NCBI GenBank assembly: GCA_950097015.1
Contig: CATNEN010000038.1
Span: forward strand, 12,642,001 to 12,706,000
Origin: Macrostomum hystrix
Taxonomy: Eukaryota > Platyhelminthes > Macrostomidae
DNA length: 64,000 nucleotides
Direction of reading: 5' to 3'
The position numbers were made by a program, and so were the translations under genes. Below the pieces are notes generated by a model. That model saw only the letters and a list, made by a program, of their open reading frames with translations. It was not told where the DNA came from and searched no databases. Each line of letters begins with the position of its first letter. Positions within the stretch are counted from its first letter, which is position 1. This document shows positions 36,053 through 46,400 of the stretch, in pieces.

Positions 36053-39000
36053 CCCAGTATTTACTCACCCATTTGTGTGGCGTCAAGACGCAGGACAGTT
36101 ATTCTTAGTGAAATTTGCCGATCTCTCTGTCGTCACCGTCAGGTCCCCGAACCAGGTCCTATTTATCCGATTCGTGTCGCGCAGCTGCCAAGCTAGAAAA
36201 TCACACACACTCACACACACGCCCACTTGGACAAACTTCATCGATTCCTGCCGGAGCTAATACAGCTTAAAAGGCGCGTGTTTGTGCTGTTATCCGCAAG
36301 AGCCACTTCATCTTTGCCCTGCGCATCAATGGTCCGGAAAGATGAGTCGAAAGACAGTTATGAGACAGGCAGGCGGGCAGGCAGGAGCAGCTGCAACCAC
36401 TTTTCCCAGAGCCGCCACAAAAACACAAATCCCGAACCGCGGGCAACTTGGCTCTGGCCAACTCCCACAGTCGCGCATGCTAGCCAGCAGCTGCCAGTTT
36501 GAGTTTAGTCAAAGTGTCAGTTCACCTGGCGCTTTAGGAGAACCCCCAAGGGTAAGATGACACGTAATTTCAATAATGCTTTGCATTGCCGATGGTGCTC
36601 GGCTGTTAAAACGATCTGGGAAGGGATGGGGAGGGGGAAATGTTTGTTGTGTGGGTCTTCTCTGTTAGCGTCTTAACCCTCTGCCGCCGATGCGGCTTGC
36701 TGGCGATTCTTGTCTGCACGGTGGGGTGGGCGAAGCGAAGAAAATCTTTGGGGGGATTTTCTTGGAAACTGATCGCGCCTCTTTGGGAGTTGGGCGCTGG
36801 CTTATCGACTGCAGGGACGCGTGAATGCATGGGACGGGATTTCCGCGGGTCGCACAACTCTTTCTTGTCTGCGTGATGCGTTGCCCCCCCTGAGGGGTTG
36901 GGACCGCACACTCGACTGTGTGTGAACACCTGCAGCTATAAGCTGGCCCATTTGTTTAAGGCGCTGCCTCCCCATACGCTTAATTCCTATCCATTTTTAA
37001 AGAATTTTGAGCAGTCGATGATCAGTCCTGCATGTTGGCGTTGAGATCTTTCCTGTTTAAGAGAATCGAAATTTAAGACGCATGTTCGTAGATTTCTGCT
37101 TTCGCGCGCCTTGTTTTGCTCGAGACAGAAATCAATTAGGAATTACTGCACCGTTTATATAGTTTTTTCTCTGCTATATATGCATACTTACATTAATTTA
37201 AATAGCATATATCGATAGTCGATCACGGCACATTATGCATACTGCATATGTTTATTGAATCTTAAGCTTAATAAATGAAGCGTATTGCAGTAGTGTGATA
37301 TCTATACGAATCCGATTTCTTACAATCTTTGTGGGCCTGCAGGACTAGTTGACTCTTTGACATTTGACATATGGCAGTTGACTTTTCTGCTATAAAAATA
37401 CATATTGTGTGTATTATACACAGGACGATATTTTTACGTATTGAGCAAAACTCGATCGTTGGTATATGAAGGTGTGAAGTACTGGTATTCCGTCCTTTTT
37501 CAACGAGTTATAAGCACGGACCCCTAGAAGAAAAAGGACGGGACATTCGGAACTATGAAAATGTATTAAAGGTGGATTCTCATGGAAAATGCACTAGCGA
37601 AAAAGGAACTTTTCACATTTTTCACATTAAAATGTTGATAACTTTTTTAGAAGCAGTTCCAATGCTGTTCTTTTAATATATCCTGCAAAATATACTGGAT
37701 ATATATATATATTACTGGATACTGGATATATATATATAACGAATTTTAGAAATATTCATTTTTGAATAATTAAATAATTTTTTAATTTTCATTTATCTAT
37801 CATGATAAATCAAAATAAATTAATAAAAAATCAGGAAGCGAATCATTACCGATGAGAACGATAGAAAGCCGGAAAGTGCGATGTTAGTTTGCGCGCGAAG
37901 TTCAAACATAGAAAACAAATAAGAAAAACATTTCGGCCCTTCCTTGATTCGAGTTTTCTGCGTATTTAATGTTGTAAAAGTAGACACAATTACTTATACA
38001 TTGAGTTACTTCTGGTTCTGAATGTATATTTTTAGGTGCTTGGCAAGTAAAAAAATTTTCTTAGGCATCATTCTTGTATGGTTAGGCCCTACGGTTTTTG
38101 TTTCATAATTAATTTTTGATGTAACGAACTACTACTGTGAACTGATGGTGAAAAACGAAGCACACAGAAAAATGTACATAAAAATCATTGCTCGAACTGG
38201 ACATACATTATATAAAAAACATATTTGTACTTGGTTCAATATTTACCTTTAATAGGTAAATACAATATTGAGTTTAGAGAATTAATATAAATCTTTGTAC
38301 CTTAAAAGCTGACATAAATTAAGTGTTATAGCTTCTGACGTAAATGTTACTATAATAATTTAGTCTTTATAATTTCTAAAGGGCTACAGCCCATAGCACA
38401 TCATGTGGAAACACTAGACCTGCAGCCAGTGAGGCAATTCTGCCCATTCTGCTGACTCCTAGACACATATGCTCGTATACCATATCCAAGGCACACTCAT
38501 GTCACATAAGGGTGTAAATCTGCCTTGACTTTCTCAACATAGTCATTGTCAGGCAGTGTACACTCTCACTGTGCCTTGGCAGTTGGTCATCAAGGGCATT
38601 AAATGGATAACAAACCCCCAAGCCCTATCTCCAGCAAAACAGTGGCTTTTCTATAGAATAAGGGACCTTGTTGTTAGAAGCAAGTCATATTCATGAAAAG
38701 AAAAATCCTGAAAGTCCTTTTTTACTTTAACATGGCTCATTTTGAATAATTTAGAGTATAATTAAGAGTACAATTAAAATAATTAATTGTAGAATACAAC
38801 AAGCTAAGTACAATATTTATAAAAATTAGGAAAAAATGTTGTAAAAGTCAGACTGAATCAAACTGATTTACTTTGATTCTGCTAACAGGGTTTATGTGTT
38901 TTTTCTTTTAGCTATTTTAGTGTATTTTATAGTTTAGCTACATAAGGATATGTAATATTTAAAAAAGATATATATAAGTCATATTAAGGGCCATCAAGTT

Positions 39001-39477
39001 ATTCATTATTGTCTCAATAAATAGTATTCAAACAAGTCAGGTAAAAACATTACAAATAACCTTATTATTTTTTATCATGGCCTTCCATTTTTGTATACAT
39101 TTATAAATCTCACTTAAAATTAGTCTTATATCTCATATTTTGATAATTTATATGATATAACATTTTATAAATTTTAAAACATTCTGTGAACAAAAAATAA
39201 TTGGTGAAAAAAAGATGTATTACAGAACTTTTTTGCTATATATTTATAAATATTCACGTTAGTTGATAGCTTGTTAATAAAATAAAAATTAGTCCACTTA
39301 TATATATTATATATATACTCTCTTTAACACTTATTTTTCTATAATGCTGATAAAAATCAACTTCCAAAAAATTCGTCCTTCTTTGTTGGCCTCTGTTTTT
39401 GTAAAGAAGTGCAAGTCAATTTAGATGGACCAAACTTCTCTAATTTTTTTCTCAGAAACAGCAACTATTGATCAGCC
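36053..39477. other. Intergenic or unassigned 5' region of the nuclear receptor
   Basis: No exon could be assigned. 36060-36950 is more GC-rich and could hold 5' exons of the receptor. 37488-37543 has an inverted repeat (TCCGTCCTTTTTC with GAAAAAGGACGGG). 38385-38650 is a block of higher complexity in AT-rich DNA, identity unknown. The rest is AT-rich. Confidence 0.45.
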
Positions 39478-41277
39478 ATGTCAGTTCCACCTCAGCAGCA
39501 GCAGCAGCAGCAGCCCCCGCCAGCTGTGGGCTATGCCGGTGCCGGCTATCCGCAGCCGCAGGGCCAGCCAATGCCTGGAGGCTACGCGCCGGTGCCTCAG
39601 CAGACGCCCCTCGGAGCCCCAACCGGCCAGGTGGTGTGGATGAACAAGCCGGCCGCGTTTCCGGGCTGCCCGCCCGGACTGGAGTACCTCACCCAGGTTG
39701 ACCAGCTGCTGGTGCATCAGCAGATTGAACTGCTGGAGGTCTTTACCAATTGGGAGACTAAGAACAAGTATCAGGCGAGTTTGAAAATGTTCTCTGCGAC
39801 CATTGAAGACGATTCCAAAGCTGCCTACGTTCAACAACGTTTCTATGTGTACTTGAAAATCTCATCCAACCTATTTTTTTCACACAAAACCTTACCCTAT
39901 TGCAGTGCATGCAATTTGTAACACTATTTTTTAAATTTAGAATAAATCCAATTCGTCAATTAATCTCATCCAATCAGGTGAAGAACAGCATGGGCCAGCA
40001 GGTGTACTTCGCCGCCGAAGAGTCCGACGTCTGCGCGCGCCAATGCTGCGGTCCACAGCGCGGCTTCGTCATGCACATCACCGACAATCTAGGCGCCGAG
40101 GTGATTCGTGTTACGCGCCAATTCAAATGCTGCGCCTGCCCCGGCTGCTACTGCATGGCCGGCATGGACTTCTGCGCGCACGAGCTGCAGATTGAAGCGC
40201 CTCCTGGCAGCGTCATTGCCTACGTCAAGCAGCAGTGCTCGTGCCTGGAGCCCAGCTACGTCATTCAGGACGCGGGCAGGAAGACTGTGCTGCAGATTCG
40301 AGGCCCAGTTTGCATCTGCCAGGGTCCCTGCTGCACCTGGGACCAGGAGTTTAAGGTCAGTCATGCTTCAATTGAACTTTTAGAGTTCAAGGTCAGTTCT
40401 GCGTCACTTGAACTTGCAGAGTTCAAGGTTAGTCATGCTTTACTTGAACTTGAGTTCAAGGTCAGTCATGCTTTACTTGAACTTGAGTTCAAGGTCAGTC
40501 ATGCTTTACTTGAACTTGAGTTCAAGGTCAGTCATGCTTTACTTGAACTTGAGTTCAAGGTCAGTCATGCTTTACTTGAACTTGAGTTCAAGGTCAGTCA
40601 TGCTTTACTTGAACTTGAGTTCAAGGTCAGTCATGCTTTACTTGAACTTGAGTTCAAGGTCAGTCATGCGTCACTAAAACATTTAATCTTGTAGATGTCA
40701 GTGTTTCTTAAAGTTTATTTGTTTGCATTGATTATCCAAAGTTGCAAAGGCATGTTATTCTCGCAGGTGTATTCCGCTGACATGGCCCACGAGGTTGGCA
40801 AGATCAGCAAACAGTGGTCCGGCTTTATTCGGGAATACTTCACCGATGCCGACAATTTTGGGGTGTCCTGTGAGTAAAAATCTCTGCTGTCTGTTTTGAA
40901 TTACAGGGAAAACTGTGTACTTCTACAGCAAAATCGCTTGTGTGAAAACTTATGTGTATTTATTTTATTTTCATTTCATTTCATTTTTTCAGTTCCCATG
41001 GACTTGGACGTGAAGATCAAGGCTGCCATGGTTGGGGCCGTTTTCCTCATAGTAAGATTATTTTATTTTATTCTTATTTTTTGTCGTTTTTATTGATTTG
41101 ATCAGTCTAGGTATCATTATTTACTGCGTAGATCGGATTGATCAGTCTAGATTATGCAGATTGCATTGATCAGTTAGCGTTTCTTTCTGAATCAAGCGAA
41201 CTAACCACTGATCACGATCGATTATGTTTCAGGACTTTATGTTCTTCGAGAACAACCAGCAGAACCAGAACAACTGA
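39478..41277 (+). CDS. Phospholipid scramblase
   Basis: Five exons with correct phases: 39478-39774, 39978-40355, 40767-40869, 40993-41051 and 41233-41277, giving 293 residues, close to human PLSCR proteins. The family binds calcium at the plasma membrane and moves phospholipids between leaflets. Seen here: a proline/glutamine-rich N-terminus; [40 protein letters not shown]; cysteine clusters ([17 protein letters not shown]) like palmitoylation sites of PLSCR1; the calcium-loop region [18 protein letters not shown]; and the C-terminal hydrophobic segment [16 protein letters not shown]. Intron 1 has a GC donor (CAG/GCGAGT). Intron 2 is built of a 33-bp minisatellite that repeats the donor itself, in frame. 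Confidence 0.95.
40349..40682 (+). repeat. 33-bp minisatellite that repeats the 5' splice site (scramblase intron 2)
   Basis: The true donor is TTTAAG/GTCAGT at 40355/40356. It is followed by nine further copies of the same border (eight TTCAAG/GTCAGT, one TTCAAG/GTTAGT), at 36-, 36- and then 33-bp spacing. Each later unit also contains the dyad CTTGAACT-TG-AGTTCAAG directly before GT. The reading frame stays open through the array to a stop at 40692-40694. Confidence 0.95.
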
Positions 41278-43446
41278 TTGGTCGAATATAATATTTTTAC
41301 TTTTGTGAAGCAAAATTTTCACTTCATGAAATTAAATACTATATACTTACATTGTATTGTGAGCTATTCAAACAAAAAATTTACAGGTTTTTAAACAGGT
41401 TTTGTTTGTTTTAAACTTTATTTTACCCTGCCAAGCGATAATATGATAACTTCGTTTTATCATTTTATCGTGAGCCATAAATTTTTATCGCGACAGTAAT
41501 AACAATATTTTATTATCGACATTGTGTAACAGTTGAGCTTATAAACCAACAGATAGCTTGCAAATATTTACTGTTCAGACTTTTCTTAATTTTTTCTCTC
41601 CTGCTGTTTAATTTAACACCCACGCATATTTTTCATCAGTTGGTTTAGCCTATGCTTGCGTTTTAACATGACGTTTAACTGTTTTTTGCTGCTCTTCTCC
41701 TTGTTTGCGAACTGACTGCGAAATTTTAGTTAAAAATTAATTTAAATGGAATTTAGTTTATTTAGTTTAAATGGAAGCAGTTTTTGCAGATTAGGACTGA
41801 TCCAATAGATTGGATTGAACAATCTTGATTAGACAGACTGTATTGAATAATCTTGATTAGACAGATTGAATTGAACAATCTTGATTAGGCAGATTAGATA
41901 GAGTAGACAGTTTTTATCAGGAAAAAAACTGGTATTCACGCAAACAAATTAATAGTATTAAGCGTTACAACGTAATTTTCTGCTTTTAAAAGTGAACGTG
42001 ACTTTGCTGTTGTTACGTAATCGGGGCGCCACTTGTTTACTGTTTTCCTTACGATCGCGATAAAAAAATACATTTTTATCGCGCATTAACTATTTTTAAC
42101 AAATGCCGAATACGTAACAATCATTTATCGATAGCTAGTAGCTATTATAGGTTTGTACGATGTTCCTATTTTGCCTTGCTTTTGCCCATGTGCCCTTAAA
42201 ATGTACTTTTTAACCAGAATATATTGTCTACCGTTTCTAACGAAGAGCTAGTTAGATGCTATTTTTAAATGCCTTTCTTTTATGAACAGTTTTTTTAGTT
42301 CGGATTTCTCTGCTTGTAAAATAACTAAAAATTTTTTCTGAACCAGAAATGGTATACAGCAGTCCGATCACCTGTACTCTACGCCAGTGTGTACATGGTC
42401 ACTTTGCGGCCAGTGTAACTGTTCAACTATGCCGCACCGCGTTATGGCAATCCGCAATCAAAACGTTTATTCGCTTGAATTGCTTTTAATTTTTCTGTCA
42501 TATTTATTTCGACAGTTTCTAAAAAGGATGTTTTATCATGGTCACATCGTATGACAAAAGCAAAAAGGTCTTGATTCGAAGGATAATTGTTAATCTCGAA
42601 TAAAAAGCTTTGTTATTTTCTTTTTCTAAAAATATTAATTTGTCAAACTATCAGAATGCTTCTGTGCATTGTCTAATTTTTTATTAGTTTATTTTCTTAC
42701 AATATCCAACAGACGGCATGTTTATGTTCTCTCCCTCATTATAACAATTGTTAAATTACAATTTATCAAACGCTTAGTTCTAGAATCTCGTCCTTTTAAT
42801 GCTTTTAATGCTGTTGTGTTTCTATTTTGTTTTATTTATAAAGCTAAAACTAGAATAAACATTTATCGCTAGTCAATAACGATTCTGCTGTTTATGGCTG
42901 CAATGGAAGCGAGCTAACTCCGAAATTCGCACTGAATTCTAGTCGCGTTTTTTAAATAAAAGTGTGATATTTTTTCCGGCTTTTATATGACGGAAACTTT
43001 ACTGTTATTAACAAATGGCTTGCGTGTTTGCACTAGTTGTTGGCTAATTACTGCCCGACTATAATAGTGCAATGATAGAAATACGAACAAAAAATACAAA
43101 AAAAATCGAAATAAAACAATTATCTATTACGTCACTTTCTTTTGGATTATTTGCTTATTATCAATATATAGTACCTAGCTATATGCGCTAATTATAGTAT
43201 TCTGCTCGCTAATAATCTGAATCGACATGCCTGTCTTAATCTGCCTTATAACTCAACTCAAAACTCCGCAATAATTATGAGAGACAGCTTTAAAATGACA
43301 AGAAAATAATGTCTGTTCAGCTATTTATAAGTTTAACGTAGCGTAAGAATCGTGGAAGTCCATTGTTTATAAGTACTCGCAGGGGTTTGCATTTATGATT
43401 TGAAACACATTGTCCACCAGCTTGTCGTTCATCCCAAGTCACGTGA
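41278..43446. other. AT-rich intergenic DNA
   Basis: Between the 3' ends of the scramblase and CAP genes. About three diverged copies of a 30-bp unit (GAACAATCTTGATTAGACAG) lie at 41807-41892. Nothing else recognised. Confidence 0.55.
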
Positions 43447-46400
43447 CTATTTCTTCAGCGGCAGCACGTTGGCCAGGAACTCCTTGCTGACATTGCCGGT
43501 GGGGAAGTAGTAGCAGACTACCACCAGCTTGTAGGAGCCGTTGGGCAGCTGGGCAATGCACCGGCCGACTCCGAGCTCCTGGGAGGCCTTCCAAACCAGC
43601 TGGGTGAAGTTTCCTATGGGTTACCGTGGCGGTCGGGATAATTGATTAAGTAACGAGACATGCGACAATATTTATTTCTCTATTAATGGCTGGCTAACTG
43701 AGGGGATATGTCTAACAAGATGAGATAATTTGCTAGCTGGAGGGGATCATTTGCTAACTAGAGGGGATACTTTTCTAACTGAGGGAATATTTATAACTGG
43801 AGGGGATGGTTTGTTAGCTGGAGGGAATAATTTGCTAACTGGAGGGGACATCTGGCTAACTTAAGGGGATAATTTTCTAATTGAGGGGATATTTCTAACT
43901 AAATGGGATAATTTGATAGCTTTCAAACTGAGGCGATAATTTGCTAACTTCGAGGGAAGCTTTCCTAACTGGAAGAGATCATTAGCCGATTTTGGTGAAA
44001 ACTAATCTGATTTGGGGAAAAATACCGAATCGAGGGGTTGCTGACTGCTGTGATAATTTTCTATCTGGGGGGAATAATCTGGGAGATAGTTTGCTAGTTT
44101 TTGGGGAGTTAAATTTATTTCTAGATTTTTCCTCCTCCATGGAGGTTGAATATAATGGCTAAAGCTGCGACTGCAAACACATTCACGAGTACATCAGATT
44201 CGTAAATATCTACGAGCTACATTACTCATCAGTGGCCAATAAGCTGCACTCAGTTGACTGCAATAATTTTGCCAATAATGAGACGTGTGTCAAAGTTTTC
44301 TACTAGCTCACAGATACAGCTGGAGTTGAGCAGTCGGAGTTGAGCTCAGTTCATTACGGATAGAAAACACTGGAGACAGGGTGGGGGAGTTAGAAGTGAG
44401 CAGACCTGAGCAGTAGGCGACAGCAGTGCACTCACCGAACGGCTCAATGTCGGCCGGCTCCACTTGATAGTCGTACCGCTTGCCCTCGGCGTACCAGAGG
44501 CCCACAACGTGCTCGGCTTTAAATCAAATTTGTTAGGGGCGCGTTGCACTAATTATAACCTTCTATTATTAATATATTGTTACGTTTGTAAAACATATGA
44601 ATCTGCACTTTTACACAGTTACAGTTGCTTTGAGTCGGTGCTAGCAGTTCCTCTGCTGTATTGGGGATCCAAAATCGTAGACAGGGGCTTTCTTGCCGGC
44701 CGTCACGTATCGAAAAGCGTATTTTAAGTACTCGAAAATACAGTTTCCAGTCCAAATGTATAGAAAAAAGAATTTGAGAAACCATGACAAATCGGTTCGT
44801 TTAAAATAAAAATTATATTTCTATTGAAATAGAGTGTGCCTTAATAGACTACATGTATCCAACATTTAAAGCGATCGTCCATGCAGTTATTACACGATAT
44901 GTATTGATAAATAAATAAATAATGTTTATAATAGCCGATATGTATCGAAAACTGCACTTAAACGAACTACATGAAATGGGGCTGTGGCGGAGCGGTAAGG
45001 CCTCCGTCCGTAGGCTCGAATTCGCAGCGTGGCCAAATATATCAGCATTTTTTGCTGCGGAGAATAGGTAAGGGAGAAATAGAAGAAAAGGGACGACATG
45101 TATCGAAAAAATTGCACCAACCTGACGCGTCGTTGTTGGCCGCGCTGACTCGCGCGGCGAGGCTCTGGCCCAGCCGCTGGCCTCTGTAGGTGGCGCTGCT
45201 CGGCCGCAGCTTCTCTGTGCTGACCGCCAGCTGTTCGGCCAGCTGCTGCGCCATCTCGCAGAGGTCGCCGCTAAGACGCAACGGTCGAGCTTCGTGATGC
45301 TTGCGATGGTGATTCACGGCGCCAACCACGCTCTTGGCGAACCGGTGAAGCTCCAAGGGCTGCCCAGGTTGTTTATTTCGGGAAAATTTATTAAAATTAA
45401 ATCAATTGAAATAAATGAGTCGAGTAGCCGATATGAATCGAAAAACTGGAAATTTGGACTTTCAGAAAATAATTTCGGAAAACGTCAGGTACAAGACCAT
45501 AAATTTACGAGATTCTACTTATTCAAATAATCGCAAGAGTGAGTGTTATAAAACGATTTCTTACATTTCTTTTCACTTTCAGTTGGGGTGACTTTGGAGC
45601 CTCGCTTGTGCTCTGAAAATATTTGCGTATTTTAAAACTTGCTTTAAAAAATCGGTACATTCTACTCTAAGTAAGCTGGCAGTCTCAAACTCACAGCGAA
45701 CTGGCTACTATCGCGCTGGTTGCTGTCCACTGCGGCGGCTGCCATTGTTGCGGCTGATTCTCTCGGCGACGAGCCGCGCGAGGACCCGCAGCCACCTGAC
45801 GATCGGCGCAGCTGATGCCCGCCGCTGATTTCGTCTTCGGCTCCACTGGAGCCGCTGCGGCTTCCGCTGTCGTCACCGGAGCCGCCGCTGGTTGACAGCT
45901 GCCTGCGCTGCCGCTCCTCAACTAGCTTCTGCTTCGTCTGAGAAGTGAGCAAGGTGGGAGAAACCGTCTCGTTACGGAAGGTTTCTAACTGTTCGACTTG
46001 CAATTTACACTGCTTAGAGCGAGAAAGTAGTTAATGCATAATTCATGTTAGATGCCTGTTAAATACACTACTTTATCTGTTAGATCCACTAATTCACCTT
46101 TTAGGCACAACACATTACCTGTTAACAACCTACTTCACCTGTTAGACACACTAATTCGCCTGTTAGGCACAAAAATTCACCTGTTAGATACGCTAATTCG
46201 CCAGTTTGATACACTACTTTACCTGTTAGATACGCTAATTCACCTGTTAGACACACTAATTCGGCTGTTAGACACAAAAATTCACCTGTTAGATACGCTA
46301 ATTCACCTATTAGATACACCAATTCACCTGTTAGACACACTAATTCACCTATTAGATACACCAATTCACCTGTTAGACACACTAATTCACCTGTTAGACA

